44,509 nucleotides of DNA from Syntrophales bacterium. Lineage in GTDB: Bacteria > Desulfobacterota > Syntrophia > Syntrophales > UBA4778. The notes beneath the pieces were generated by a model, which worked only from the letters and a program-made list of their open reading frames with translations, was not told where the DNA came from and did not search any database. Below, one piece after another: positions 15,367-24,317 of the stretch. Within the stretch, counting starts at the first letter, position 1, and the number at the start of each line of letters is the position of its first letter. The stretch spans positions 1 to 44,509 of the forward strand of contig JAQTPK010000021.1 of the NCBI GenBank assembly GCA_028712885.1, given 5' to 3'. Made by a program: the position numbers and the translations under genes.

Positions 15367-15699
15367 TTACTTCCTCATTGATTTCTCGAAAACGACGTCA
15401 GCCTTTTTTGCCCTTTCCTCGTCCTTTGCGGCCTTTTCAGCCATTGCAGCCTTTTCCTCTTCCGCCTTCGCAGCCTTTTCCTCCGCAGCTCTTGCGGCCT
15501 GTTCGGCGCGGGCCGCGGCCTCGGCTGCTTTAGCTGCCGCCGCATTGGCGTCTTCCGCCTTCTGCAGGGCCTGATCGGCTTTTGCATTTATCTGCTCTTC
15601 GCGCTGCTGCACTTTCTCGAGGTCGCCGGTCGTTGCGCAACCTGTGAGAGTAATGCCGGCGGCGAGCAGCATTGCCATAATCCAGTAAACCTTTCTCAT
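15367..15699 (-). CDS. alanine-rich coiled-coil lipoprotein, Lpp/OprI-like
   Basis: A 110-residue lipoprotein with signal MRKVYWIMAMLLAAGITLTGC and lipidation at Cys21. The mature part is one long predicted coiled coil, highly rich in Ala, Glu and Lys (AAAAKAAEAAARAEQAARAA and similar). This is the alanine-zipper style of Braun's-lipoprotein and OprI relatives. It ends KSMRK: the terminal lysine is the residue that L,D-transpeptidases join to peptidoglycan in Lpp. Two L,D-transpeptidase genes lie immediately upstream on the same strand, which makes covalent anchoring to the wall plausible. GAAAGGAGG precedes the ATG at good spacing. The lipoprotein and coiled-coil calls are clear; attachment to the wall is inferred. 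Confidence 0.8.
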   Translation of the reverse strand: MRKVYWIMAMLLAAGITLTGCATTGDLEKVQQREEQINAKADQALQKAEDANAAAAKAAEAAARAEQAARAAEEKAAKAEEEKAAMAEKAAKDEERAKKADVVFEKSMRK

Positions 15700-15779
15700 T
15701 TTCTACTTACCTCCTTTCTTTATTCACACCACCTGTGAAAGTTAAACCTCGACGCATCATCACCGGGACGGCGGCCGAT

Positions 15780-17081
15780 CTATTCATTCCCGGCAGGCTC
15801 GATCAATACGCCGTCGATTCCCAGATCGACCTTCAGCCGCCTGGCGGCATTCTCCGCTTCGCTGACATTCTTGAAGGGGCCCGCAAGGACCCGATACCCG
15901 CCGCCGCTCGGCAGCACTCTTGCCGGGATCGGCGGCCCCTGATGGTTGATCATTGCAGCGGTCCTCAAGGCGTCAACTTCTTCGCGTTCTTTCGCGGCCA
16001 GAACATACCACGCATCCATATTCAGTTCGGGGACTTCCGGTTCGCCGTGAAATTTGCCCGGGTGTTTGATTTCCACAAGTTCCGCGGCTTCCTTCATGCT
16101 TCCTTCGCGGAGCTCCAATACCGGAACAGGGATACCCCGGGCCTCGGCTACGGCCTTCTCGACTTTTCTCCAATCGATCTCCCGGTTCCACCGCTTTTCG
16201 ATTTTTCTCAATCTGGCAAACGTCTTCTCCAACTCGCCCGCGTTCGAATTTTCCAGGGCCGGATGGACCTCCAGGTAAAGTACTCCGCCGCGCCGGCCTA
16301 TGAGGTACGGCTGATTGACGATGAACACGGGTGTTTTAACGGGAGTGTTCTCATAAAGCTTTTTTACATTTTCGGGATAAAGCCGCATGCATCCGTTTGT
16401 CGCCTTAAGGCCGATGCTGGCCGGTTTATTCGTGCCATGGATCAGATATCCGGGTTTATCCAGGTACAGCGCGTATTCCCCCAGCGGATTCAGAGGGCCC
16501 GGCGGGACTTTATCAGGCAGAGGGTCTCCTTTTTTCCGATGGTCGTCGGCTATTGAGGCGGGCACATGCCAGGTCGGCCGCCTTATCTTGCGCCTTACGC
16601 ATGTTTCACCCAGGGGCGTAGGCCGCTCTTCGGAGCCGATGCCGACCGGATAGGTCCATACGGTCAATGACACGGAATTACCCTTTCCTCTGAATTGAAA
16701 AAGCCTCATGGCGGCCAGGTTGATCACGATGCCTCTCCTCGGGGCGTCCGGCAGTGTAAAGCTCAGGGGCAATATGATACGCCTTCCGCCGTCAGGCACC
16801 CATACGTCCACATCCGGATTCGCCGCACTGATTTCCTTGATTCCCAGGCCGAAGTGTCTTGCGACATCGGGCAGCGTGTCGCCCTTTTTAAGCCTGATGA
16901 CAGCAAGCCTGCCCAGCACGTCATCTTCTTTCAGAACCGAAAACCTGTTTTTTCCGATCTTGTCTTCCGATTGGATTGGAAACTGCCCGTACTGGAGCCG
17001 TGCATGATTCACGACGGCGCATCCATGAAGATACAAGATGAATAGCAGCAGAACTGTTATAGAAAAAATATTTCTGCACAT
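15780..17081 (-). CDS. L,D-transpeptidase lipoprotein with LysM-like and SPOR-like domains
   Basis: A 433-residue periplasmic lipoprotein (lipobox ILYLHGC, Cys21). After a LysM-like segment (about 65-105, VIRLKKGDTLPDVARHFGLG) comes a YkuD/ErfK catalytic domain (about 115-260). The catalytic stretch is HGTNKPASIGLKATNGCMRL: the Cys and preceding Gly are kept, but the usual Ser-His before them is Thr-Asn. The C-terminus (about 385-430, YRVLAGPFKNVSEAENAARRL) resembles SPOR peptidoglycan-binding domains. Enzymes of this class make 3-3 cross-links or attach lipoproteins to the wall. The gene starts 3 bp after the stop of the other transpeptidase gene, a clear operon, and is followed by the Lpp-like gene. 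Confidence 0.85.
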   Translation of the reverse strand: MCRNIFSITVLLLFILYLHGCAVVNHARLQYGQFPIQSEDKIGKNRFSVLKEDDVLGRLAVIRLKKGDTLPDVARHFGLGIKEISAANPDVDVWVPDGGRRIILPLSFTLPDAPRRGIVINLAAMRLFQFRGKGNSVSLTVWTYPVGIGSEERPTPLGETCVRRKIRRPTWHVPASIADDHRKKGDPLPDKVPPGPLNPLGEYALYLDKPGYLIHGTNKPASIGLKATNGCMRLYPENVKKLYENTPVKTPVFIVNQPYLIGRRGGVLYLEVHPALENSNAGELEKTFARLRKIEKRWNREIDWRKVEKAVAEARGIPVPVLELREGSMKEAAELVEIKHPGKFHGEPEVPELNMDAWYVLAAKEREEVDALRTAAMINHQGPPIPARVLPSGGGYRVLAGPFKNVSEAENAARRLKVDLGIDGVLIEPAGNE

Positions 17082-17084
17082 TGT

Positions 17085-18023
17085 TCATGGTCGGATCTCG
17101 ACAACGGTGCCATTGGGCACCAACTTCTCGATTTCTTCTATTTCTTCGTTCGTCACGGCAATACAACCTTTTGTCCAATCAAGATCTGCATGTTTTGCTC
17201 CAATCCGGGAAGCTCCGGTCCTCATGCCGTGAATCATGATATCCTCGCCCGGATGAACGCCGCGTTCTTGGGCTCGCTTTTTGTCCTGCTCGTTCGGATA
17301 AGAAATATGGAGCGACAGGTGATAACGGCTGTTGCTGTTCCTCGAATCAATGAAATAAATTCCCTCCGGGGTTTTGTCATCGCCTTCCCTTTCCTTTGGG
17401 CCGTTCGGGTCGCCCCCCAGGGCAACCTTGTATTCCTTGAGCGCCTTGTTTTTCGAAAGTAATGTCAATCGCCGCGCTTTCTTTTCAATGAGAATCCTGT
17501 CCGCCGGTCCGTTCTTAAAGGCGTAAACGGTTCGTTCCAGCGCTTCAACCCTCTTTTGCAGTTCGGCAGTCTCATCCCGCCTGCTTCTAACCTCTCGATC
17601 CAGAGTCTCTATCCGCGCATGCTGGGCGACGATCCTCTTGTCTTTGGCAATTTCTTTACTGATGAGATAGATCATCAGATCGCTTTCCTGCCTGTATCTG
17701 CTGCCCGGGTAATCCTTTTTGAGTTTCCGGAAACACTCCAGAGACTTCCGATAATCTTTCTGCACGTTCCTGAAATGGGAATAAATCACGCCCATCTCGA
17801 ACAGGACTCTGTCTTCTCCCACCCCGGGATGCTTCTCAATGATCTGCTGATATTTGTTCAAAGAGGCCGGGTAATTTCCCTCCCTGAAAAACTCCTGCGC
17901 TTCTTTGAAAGCCGATCCGGCCGCATAGCCCTGAAAATGACTGCACCCGCAAATAAGGATTAAGGTTATGCTGCAGAACAGAAAAGAGCGCTTCGCACTT
18001 TGCGGTGCAATTTTAATATCCAC
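17085..18023 (-). CDS. YafK-type L,D-transpeptidase lipoprotein with helical repeat domain
   Basis: About 312 residues from a proposed GTG at 18023; a TTG at 18044 is an alternative, and neither ribosome-binding site is ideal. The signal ends in lipobox LILICGC. Next come TPR-like helices (AQEFFREGNYPASLNKYQQI, then LECFRKLKKDYPGSRY), a coiled coil (about 140-175, LDREVRSRRDETAELQKRVE) and a C-terminal YkuD-fold catalytic domain. The catalytic residues lie in DIMIHGMR and LDWTKGCIAVTNEEI, the latter typical of the YafK/DpaA group, which includes enzymes that remove lipoproteins from peptidoglycan as well as cross-linkers. It is first of a two- or three-gene wall operon with the next transpeptidase 3 bp away. 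Confidence 0.8.
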   Translation of the reverse strand: MDIKIAPQSAKRSFLFCSITLILICGCSHFQGYAAGSAFKEAQEFFREGNYPASLNKYQQIIEKHPGVGEDRVLFEMGVIYSHFRNVQKDYRKSLECFRKLKKDYPGSRYRQESDLMIYLISKEIAKDKRIVAQHARIETLDREVRSRRDETAELQKRVEALERTVYAFKNGPADRILIEKKARRLTLLSKNKALKEYKVALGGDPNGPKEREGDDKTPEGIYFIDSRNSNSRYHLSLHISYPNEQDKKRAQERGVHPGEDIMIHGMRTGASRIGAKHADLDWTKGCIAVTNEEIEEIEKLVPNGTVVEIRP

Positions 18024-18395
18024 TCTCCTGTTTTTTGGAGTCAAAAGACCGCCCGGTATTGCCGGTAGAAGGCAGTTGAAAACGTACTCGCAACATATGT
18101 GCCACAAACGTTTTGGCGTCCGGTAAGTAACGGATTTTAAAAAGGTAAGATCAAAAAGGAGGGCATGGGCATTCAATTGTCCGCAAGAGGCAATTGCAGG
18201 AGATTTCCTACAGGTCATTGATTCCGATCTGCGGAATTCCGGAAGGAGGTCGTCTGCTTGCAGAGAGCGGGGTGAAACCGGGATCGAGGACACCGTATTT
18301 TATCTGGTGTCCTTTATTTCCTTCACTTAATGTCTTTTTATATAAAATACGCGGGTTTTTCGGGCTTCCCACACCGAGACGCAAAGAATGAGATA

Positions 18396-18474
18396 AGTTC
18401 CCGGCTCACAGTTCAGTTCGCGGTTCTTCAACACCGGACTGCTGCAGGACACTGTAAACCGTGAACCGGGAACT
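18396..18474. repeat. inverted repeat of the AGTTCCCGGTTCAC family
   Basis: AGTTCCCGGCTCACAGTT (18396-18413) pairs at 16 of 18 positions with AACCGTGAACCGGGAACT (18457-18474). The same sequence family recurs at 34985-35008, 35212-35235 and in part near 34016-34030. The stretch 18024-18479 has no other feature that I can support. Confidence 0.6.
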
Positions 18475-18479
18475 GCGAA

Positions 18480-19061
18480 CTAAGAATTCCAGAACGGATT
18501 ATAAGTTTTTGTTTTCGTGTAATGCATGTAGCCGATATTGGCGCCGGCCCGGAGGCCCACCCCCAGCCGTATCGGCGCGAGAACGACATTATCGCGCTGC
18601 TGGTAATTGATGCCTGCGCCGCCCACAAAATAAAAGCTGCCGTCCACCGCCGGATAGCGCCGGAAGATCTGCTCGGTCTTGTCGAGGTGATAAACCAGCA
18701 CAAAGACCTTCGCCGCATTGCCTCCGAAATCGAAGCCGATGGAGGGACCGCTCCAGTGGACCTTCCGGCTCCTGCCGTCCTTGAACTGCAGCACGCCGTC
18801 ACCGTAGCGCAGGCCCGCGATTATCGCTCCGCTTGCCTCCTCGCCTCTGATGCAGGCGTTCGGCCGGCCGTGATCCTTGAACGCCTTCTCGATCACCTTG
18901 GCCAACCCCTCCGTGCTCTTCCCGAAAAATTCGGAGGCGTCCTTGAGAACGGATTCCTGGTCGAAAGTCTTATTGTCCTTTTTTTCGGCGGCGAGCGCCG
19001 GCGTTGCGATCAGAGCCAGGCTGATCAGCAGCGCCGATGACTTGAGAATGAACCCGATCAT
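18480..19061 (-). CDS. DUF1134 (EipA-like) periplasmic envelope protein
   Basis: A 193-residue exported protein with a Sec signal (ALLISLALIATPALAAEKK, cleavage after ALA). The mature domain carries the DUF1134 core almost in full: EASGAIIAGLRYGDGVLQFK, HWSGPSIGFDFGGNAAKVFV, then LVYHL, and FYFVGGAGINYQQRDN with APIRLGVGLRAGANIGY. In Brucella and Caulobacter the family member EipA is a small periplasmic beta-rich protein needed for envelope integrity. The length is normal. It is not closely linked to a neighbour (the next gene upstream on this strand ends at 20362 or encodes GIY-YIG at 19104-19349). Family membership is confident; its molecular function is not known. Confidence 0.85.
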   Translation of the reverse strand: MIGFILKSSALLISLALIATPALAAEKKDNKTFDQESVLKDASEFFGKSTEGLAKVIEKAFKDHGRPNACIRGEEASGAIIAGLRYGDGVLQFKDGRSRKVHWSGPSIGFDFGGNAAKVFVLVYHLDKTEQIFRRYPAVDGSFYFVGGAGINYQQRDNVVLAPIRLGVGLRAGANIGYMHYTKTKTYNPFWNS

Positions 19062-19103
19062 GAATTTTCCCCCTGATTGTTATGTCCGAAAAATATCCAG
19101 ATC

Positions 19104-19349
19104 TTAATGAGGCCGCCTGATTAAAGCTGTCTTCTTCCGCCGCTGCGTTTTTTTTATCTTCATTTCCAGCCGGAGCGCCTCGGAGCGCGTCATCGGCACG
19201 CTCTGCGCCTCGATCCGGACGGGGAGCCTCCCGCGCGTGTACACGGCGCCCCTGCCGGCATTATGTTCCTTCATGCGCCTGGCAAGATCGTTGGTCACCC
19301 CGCAATAAAGGGTCCCGTCCGCGCACCGAACCAGGTAAACCAACCACAT
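19104..19349 (-). CDS. GIY-YIG nuclease domain protein (YhbQ/UPF0213-like)
   Basis: An 81-residue single-domain protein of the GIY-YIG superfamily. The two signature strands are VYLVRCADGTLYCGVTND (Tyr5 and the Y-C-G variant of YIG). They are followed by the conserved LARRMKEHNAGRGAVYTRGR with the catalytic Arg, and by a Glu in the SEALRLEMKIKK helix. These small stand-alone proteins resemble E. coli YhbQ, for which structure-specific DNA nuclease activity has been reported. The gene is solitary and its cellular role is uncertain. It ends 40 bp before the DUF1134 gene and lies next to the repeat element at 19397. Confidence 0.9.
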   Translation of the reverse strand: MWLVYLVRCADGTLYCGVTNDLARRMKEHNAGRGAVYTRGRLPVRIEAQSVPMTRSEALRLEMKIKKTQRRKKTALIRRPH

Positions 19350-19396
19350 CTTATTTTCGCCTCGGGTCAGGTATATTTCAGGGGAATGTCAAAAAT

Positions 19397-19700
19397 CAAG
19401 GGCCTGTTGCCCAAACAGTCCAGCGGTTTTCCGGAAATTTTCGGTGCGCGGGTGGGGCCGGGTTCCGGACGGCGCAATTAACAGGTCTTTTCGTTGCCGA
19501 TCTTCTCGCAGCGAAGCGGCAGTAACGCACCCTGAGTCCGACCACCCACCTCGGCCATTACCCCATGCTCTGATTCCGGACGAATGTGCGTTACAGCGCA
19601 GCGAGAGATTAGAGCGGCAGAAAAGACCTGTGCGCCGGGAGGAATCCGACCCGACCGCCGGACATTGAAAGTATAAATGAGTTTATTTGAGCAACAGACC
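19397..19700. mobile_element. about 300-bp element with imperfect terminal inverted repeats (blocks A and B)
   Basis: The left end reads AGGGCCTGTTGCCCAAACA and the right end TATTTGAGCAACAGACCCT, which are imperfect inverted repeats. Inside, block A (19397-19464) is the inverted copy of 127-197 and block B (19531-19661) the inverted copy of 351-480. There is no transposase gene inside, so this looks like a non-autonomous element or the shell of one. A further internal inverted pair flanks the middle (CTCGCAGCGAAGCGGCAGTA and its partner near 19589-19608). It occupies the gap between the GIY-YIG gene and gspB. Confidence 0.55.
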
Positions 19701-20378
19701 CTAAAGACCAGACCCCACCGGCACTTCAAAACTCTTTCCATTTTTCGAAAAGCGGATGCGGCTGGATTCAATCCGCTCGACGCGGACTCCGTCCACCGTG
19801 TCTCCCTCCCTCACGGTTGAACCGTTGACAAGCGCCCTGCGCCGCTCGATTTCTTCCGCCCAGATAATCCCGCCTATTGAAATCGGCGGGATGTCTCCCC
19901 GGGCGAATTTTCCGGCAGAGGTTTCGCCGGAGGCCTTATTCGAGGTTTTTCCCGGAACCTTCCCCGAAGCTGTTACGGGCGCGCTCCCGGCCTCCTGTTT
20001 CTTTTCAGCCTTACGGCGAGCGGCCTGACTTGCGGGGGGCTTCCCCGCCGCAAGCGGTTTCGCCATAACCGGGACGGGCGGAGCAGATTCGGATTGCGCG
20101 GGTTTTACCGGCGCCGGCTCGGCCGCCTTCGCCGGCGCATCCGGCACGGCTGCCGGAGCGGGCGCCGCCGGCTGCCCTTTTTCCGAAAAAAGGTAGTTCA
20201 TTCCCGCCCCTGCGGCCAGGAGAGCGGCTGCCGAAAAGAGAATACAGGAGATCAGCAGGACTTTGCCGCGCTTCGTCCCGCTGCCGGAATGAAGGACGGC
20301 TGCAGCAATGTTCTTCTTCTGCAGGGTCCTGGACTTGTCCTTATCTATTTTTTTAAGGGCTTCAAGAATGAGGCTCAT
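19701..20378 (-). CDS. gspB: GspB-like type II secretion accessory protein
   Basis: A 225-residue bitopic inner-membrane protein. The N-terminus MSLILEALKKIDKDKSR is the GspB/PulB-type opening. One membrane helix (about residues 40-61, LLISCILFSAAALLAAGAGM) is followed by a long Pro-Ala-Lys linker (about 65-155). The periplasmic C-terminal domain (PPISIGGIIWAEEIERRRALVNGSTVREG to the end) has the PilP/GspC-like GspB core. With GspA it helps the secretin ring pass through or assemble on the peptidoglycan. Its start overlaps the end of gspA by 17 bp. No other gsp genes are in the window, so the secretin and pseudopilus genes must lie elsewhere. Confidence 0.85.
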   Translation of the reverse strand: MSLILEALKKIDKDKSRTLQKKNIAAAVLHSGSGTKRGKVLLISCILFSAAALLAAGAGMNYLFSEKGQPAAPAPAAVPDAPAKAAEPAPVKPAQSESAPPVPVMAKPLAAGKPPASQAARRKAEKKQEAGSAPVTASGKVPGKTSNKASGETSAGKFARGDIPPISIGGIIWAEEIERRRALVNGSTVREGDTVDGVRVERIESSRIRFSKNGKSFEVPVGSGL

Positions 20379-22005
20379 GGTTGTCGATTCGCTTCAGTCG
20401 CGGGATTTCAAAACGGTCGATGGACCGGTACAGGACAAGCATCGTCCTGTTCCCCACAATGCCGTCCATCTCAAGCCCGTAAGCAGCCTGGAAAATCTTG
20501 ACGGCGGCCTGGGTGTCCTTGTCGTAAGTATCCCCCTGCGCGAGGTGGATCCCCGTCTCGCGCAAAAGCTGTTTCAGCAGTCTCGTTTCCTTCCCTCTGC
20601 TGCCGGGATAGAATCTTTCGGGGAGCTGGAGAAAATTTTTCCACGGGATATAAGCCTGTCCGGTCCAGTATTCCTTCAGGTCCGGCACCATTTTATCTCC
20701 CCTGACCCCGATCAGGGCCGCATAGCGCTTTTCCTCTTTTCCCGGAAAAGCCAGCTCCAGGATGGCCGGGCAGTCGATCTTTTTCAGGCTGTCAAGGTCT
20801 CCTGAAAAAGAGATGAGATTCAGCCCGCGCGGCTTGAGGGACGGCACAAAACCTTCGGGGTCAAATCCCTCTTCGGGGATCGGTTCCGCCTTCCAGAGGG
20901 GCGCCAGCTCATTAAAAGCCCTGCGCAGGCTTTCATTCTCCGAAATCTGCTCCAGCCAGGACCGGGTATCCCGGCCCGGTTCGGCAGGCGCTGCTTTTAC
21001 CTGCTGTTCGGGGATCGCCGCAGGAACGGCGGCGGGCGCCGCAGCGGGCGGCCCGACAACAACGGCCTCCTTATAAAAGGGATCGAGCACCGCGCTGGAC
21101 AAAGCGGTCATGTCAAGGACAAAAGGGGCCGCCGCCAGGAAAATCAGCAGAACGGCGAGGGGATAGAAAGCGGGCCGCATCAGGGCGGGCCGGCTCCCCT
21201 GCTTCGCCAGGTCCCTGATTCCGACGGCGGCGATACGGCCGGTGATTTCCCCCGCCTCGCGGGTGTAGCCCGCCAGCAGCGCCCGGTCGCAGGCGGCGTT
21301 TATCAGGCGGGGAAGACCTCCGGAATACCGGTAAACCTTTGCGACCGCCCGGCTGGAGAAGGATACCCGGCCCTGCGAAACTTCCAGTCTGTGATCGATA
21401 TATGCTTTGGTATCGTTGAAATCCAGGGGCTTCAGATGATACCGCACGGTGATTCGCTGGCTGAGCTGGCGAAGGTTCCTTTTTTTCAGCAGATCGAGCA
21501 ACTCGGGCTGGCCGGCCAGTATTATCTGGATCAGCTTGTCGCTGTTCGTCTCCAGATTGGAAATAAGCCGGATCTGCTCAAGGACTTTCGCTCCGAGGTT
21601 CTGGGCCTCGTCGATCACCAGAACGACCGTGCGCTTTTGGGCATTTTCCCGGATGAGAAAGCGGTTCAGTTTATCAAGGATGTCGTTGTCGGCTTCGTCT
21701 TCAAGGTCCGATACAATGCCGAACTCGCGCCCGATGCTCCGGAGCAATCCGGAAGGCGAGAGGGAGGGGTTGAAGACAAGCGCCGTCCGGTACTGGTCTG
21801 ATTCCAGATGACTCAACAGGGTCCGGAGGACGGTCGTCTTGCCGGAGCCGACCTCCCCGGTCAGGCTGATGAAACCGACGTGGTTATTTATCCCGTACAG
21901 CAGGTGGGCAATTGCCTCCCTGTGATTCCGGCTCAGGAAGATGAACCGGGGATCGGGAGTCAGATTGAATGGCCTGTCTTGAAAACCGTAAAAATCCGAA
22001 TACAT
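20362..22005 (-). CDS. gspA: GspA/ExeA-type AAA+ ATPase with peptidoglycan-binding domain
   Basis: A 547-residue protein from ATG 22005; this start gives the family opening MYSDFYGFQDRPFNLTPDPRF. An AAA+ ATPase domain (about residues 25-265) has Walker A GEVGSGKT, Walker B VVLVIDEAQ, and sensor-like QIILAGQPELLDLL with QRITVRYHL. A membrane helix follows (about 280-300, PLAVLLIFLAAAPFVL), then a periplasmic linker rich in Pro and Ala. At the C-terminus, a PG_binding_1 domain (about 475-530, AVKIFQAAYGLEMDGIVGNRT) follows a peptidase-like region. ExeA uses ATP to remodel or bind peptidoglycan so that the ExeD secretin can assemble. It is cotranscribed with gspB through a 17-bp overlap. Confidence 0.9.
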   Translation of the reverse strand: MYSDFYGFQDRPFNLTPDPRFIFLSRNHREAIAHLLYGINNHVGFISLTGEVGSGKTTVLRTLLSHLESDQYRTALVFNPSLSPSGLLRSIGREFGIVSDLEDEADNDILDKLNRFLIRENAQKRTVVLVIDEAQNLGAKVLEQIRLISNLETNSDKLIQIILAGQPELLDLLKKRNLRQLSQRITVRYHLKPLDFNDTKAYIDHRLEVSQGRVSFSSRAVAKVYRYSGGLPRLINAACDRALLAGYTREAGEITGRIAAVGIRDLAKQGSRPALMRPAFYPLAVLLIFLAAAPFVLDMTALSSAVLDPFYKEAVVVGPPAAAPAAVPAAIPEQQVKAAPAEPGRDTRSWLEQISENESLRRAFNELAPLWKAEPIPEEGFDPEGFVPSLKPRGLNLISFSGDLDSLKKIDCPAILELAFPGKEEKRYAALIGVRGDKMVPDLKEYWTGQAYIPWKNFLQLPERFYPGSRGKETRLLKQLLRETGIHLAQGDTYDKDTQAAVKIFQAAYGLEMDGIVGNRTMLVLYRSIDRFEIPRLKRIDNHEPHS

Positions 22006-22319
22006 GCAGCCGATCCACCGCCGTGATGGCAACAGAAACTTTTTTCCAAGTACATTATCGGCTGCGGAGACCAAAATATTGAATTATCAAGGTCACGGAA
22101 AATGGCATGAACAGCGAAAGTTGTTTCCGGAAGCGAGTTTTCGATTCGACGCGCCCTTTTCCAGGGGAGGGCGGGCTGTACGGCGGCGCGCGCCAGGAGC
22201 AGACTTTAAGCTTGCCGGGCTAAGCCTTATCGTATGCGGAAATCTGACCCCGGACAATAGTATTCCGATTCGCTTCGTGCAAGAAAAGGAGTGTATCTTC
22301 CTTTTTAAAGGAGCCCGAA

Positions 22320-24272
22320 ATGAAATCCTTGAAATATCCAAGCCTGTTTCAACCCGGCAGGATCGGAAAGATCCGCATAAAGAACAGGATCGTCATGCCG
22401 CCCATGGCAACGAATTATGCCGGACCGTCCGGGGAGGTTACCGAGCGCCTCATCAAGTATCACGTGGAAAGGGCGAAAAGCGAGGTCGGGTTGATCATTA
22501 TTGAAAACGTCCAGGTGAAATACCCGGAAGGCAAGAACGTCTCGTGCCAGCTCCGCCTCGACGACAGCAAGTATATCCCGGGGTTCCAGGAACTGGCGGA
22601 AGCGGTCCATCCCTATGGAACGAAGATCTTCATGCAGATCCACCACGCAGGAAGGCAGTATCATGGAATTGAGGGGGTGGAAGGCGTTGCTCCTTCCGCC
22701 ATACCGGATGGATTTCTGAATGTTCCGGTGCGCGAATTGACCGCCGGCGAGATCCTGGATCTGATCGAAAGATTCTCGGAGACCGCCCTGCGGGCGATGA
22801 GCGCGGGAATTGACGGCGTGGAATTTCACGGCGCACACGGCTACCTGATAGGGCAGTTCATGTCCCCCCATACCAACCAGAGAGTGGATGAGTGGGGGGG
22901 AACATTCGAAAGGCGGATGAAATTTCCCCTGGAGATAATCAGGAGGACAAGGGCGAAGACAGGTCCTGATTTTCCGCTCTCTTTCAGGTTCAGCGCGGAC
23001 GAATTTGTGCCGGGGGGGCTCAAGCTGGAGGATTCAAGGAAGATAGCCCGCATGGTCGAGGCCGCCGGAATAGACGTGATGCACGTGAGCGCCGGAATTT
23101 ACGAATCCATGCCAATCATTCTGGAGCCCATGCGTTTCGCCGAGGGATGGCGCGTATATCTCGCGGAGGAGATCAGGAAGACGGTCAACATCCCGGTCAT
23201 AACTGTCGGGGTGATCAGGACGCCGGAAGTCGCCGAGAAAATTCTGCGGGAAGGAAAGGCGGATTTCGTCGCAGTCGGGCGGACGCTGATAGCAGATCCC
23301 CACTGGGCGAAAAAAGCGAAGGAAGGCAGGGAAGAAGACATCCGCAAGTGCATCAGCTGCAATATCGGGTGCATCGGCGGATATGTCTTTAACGACCGGT
23401 ACATGCGCTGTACGGTCAATCCGGTCGTCGGACACGAGCGGTTCGAAGGATGGGCCGAGCTCAAACCGGCCGAACGGAAGAAGAATGTAATGGTGGCGGG
23501 CGGAGGACCGGGCGGGATGGAAGCGGCCCGGGTCGCCTCGCTCCGGGGCCATAACGTGACCCTGTATGAGAAAGAAAAAGAGCTGTGCGGGCAACTGAAA
23601 ATCGCCGCCCTGGGCCCGGGCAAGGACAAGCTGAATTTTATCAGGGAATATTATGCCAGTCAGCTTCCGAAAGCGGGGGTAAGGATTGAGCTGGGGAAGA
23701 AGGTTGACGAGAGTCTTGTCCGGGACTTCAAGCCCGATGTTCTCATCATCGCCACCGGCGCGGAACCGCTCATCCCGGACATTCCGGGAATAGACGGCGG
23801 AAACGTCTCGCCGGCATGGGACGTGTTGAGCGGGAAATCGAAAGTCCCGGGCGACAACGTAGTGATCGCCGGCGGCGGGCTTGTCGGCTGCGAAACGGCG
23901 CTCTTTCTGTCCAGGGAGGGGAGGAAAATAACCATCATCGAAATGCTGGAGGAACTGGCCGTGGACATGGAGCCGATTACGAGGTTCGACCTCCTGACGG
24001 AGCTGCTGCCCAAGGCCGGTGTCCGGGCGCTGACGAGGAGAGTGATAGCACAGATCTCGGAAAAGGGTGTAACGGTACTGGACCCCTTCCAGCGAAAGAC
24101 CCTGATCGAGGCCGACAGCGTGATCAACGCCATGGGCGCAAAATCTGTGGAAAATCTGGAAGAGAAGGTCAAGGAGTTTGTTCCGGAGGTTTTCGTGATA
24201 GGAGACGGAAGCAAGCCGCGGCGCATCATCAATGCGACTTTCGAAGGCGCAAGCGTCGCCCGGATAATATGA
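22320..24272 (+). CDS. FadH-like NADH:flavin oxidoreductase (old yellow enzyme with Fe-S and FAD domains)
   Basis: A 650-residue flavoprotein of the 2,4-dienoyl-CoA reductase/trimethylamine dehydrogenase group. Residues 1-340 form an old-yellow-enzyme TIM barrel (FMN) with HGAHGYLIGQFMSPHTNQR at 170-188. A 4Fe-4S motif follows (C344-x2-C347-x3-C351-x12-C364, CISCNIGCIGG). The C-terminal half is an FAD/NAD(P)-binding pair with VAGGGPGGMEAARVASLRG (about 392-410) and a second dinucleotide fold VVIAGGGLVGCETALFL. Electrons flow from NAD(P)H through FAD and the cluster to FMN, which reduces an activated double bond. The length matches the family (about 640-670). AAAGGAG precedes ATG 22320. The substrate is not predictable. 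The gene is alone, divergent from gspA; the 300-bp gap before it holds nothing I can name. Confidence 0.9.
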   Translation: MKSLKYPSLFQPGRIGKIRIKNRIVMPPMATNYAGPSGEVTERLIKYHVERAKSEVGLIIIENVQVKYPEGKNVSCQLRLDDSKYIPGFQELAEAVHPYGTKIFMQIHHAGRQYHGIEGVEGVAPSAIPDGFLNVPVRELTAGEILDLIERFSETALRAMSAGIDGVEFHGAHGYLIGQFMSPHTNQRVDEWGGTFERRMKFPLEIIRRTRAKTGPDFPLSFRFSADEFVPGGLKLEDSRKIARMVEAAGIDVMHVSAGIYESMPIILEPMRFAEGWRVYLAEEIRKTVNIPVITVGVIRTPEVAEKILREGKADFVAVGRTLIADPHWAKKAKEGREEDIRKCISCNIGCIGGYVFNDRYMRCTVNPVVGHERFEGWAELKPAERKKNVMVAGGGPGGMEAARVASLRGHNVTLYEKEKELCGQLKIAALGPGKDKLNFIREYYASQLPKAGVRIELGKKVDESLVRDFKPDVLIIATGAEPLIPDIPGIDGGNVSPAWDVLSGKSKVPGDNVVIAGGGLVGCETALFLSREGRKITIIEMLEELAVDMEPITRFDLLTELLPKAGVRALTRRVIAQISEKGVTVLDPFQRKTLIEADSVINAMGAKSVENLEEKVKEFVPEVFVIGDGSKPRRIINATFEGASVARII

Positions 24273-24317
24273 GCTTTTGAACAACGACAAGGCAGCCCTG
24301 CTCGGGGCCGGAAATTC

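Noticed and set aside
23034-24290. 418-codon minus-strand frame
   Set aside because: Antisense of the flavin oxidoreductase gene; no recognisable domain.
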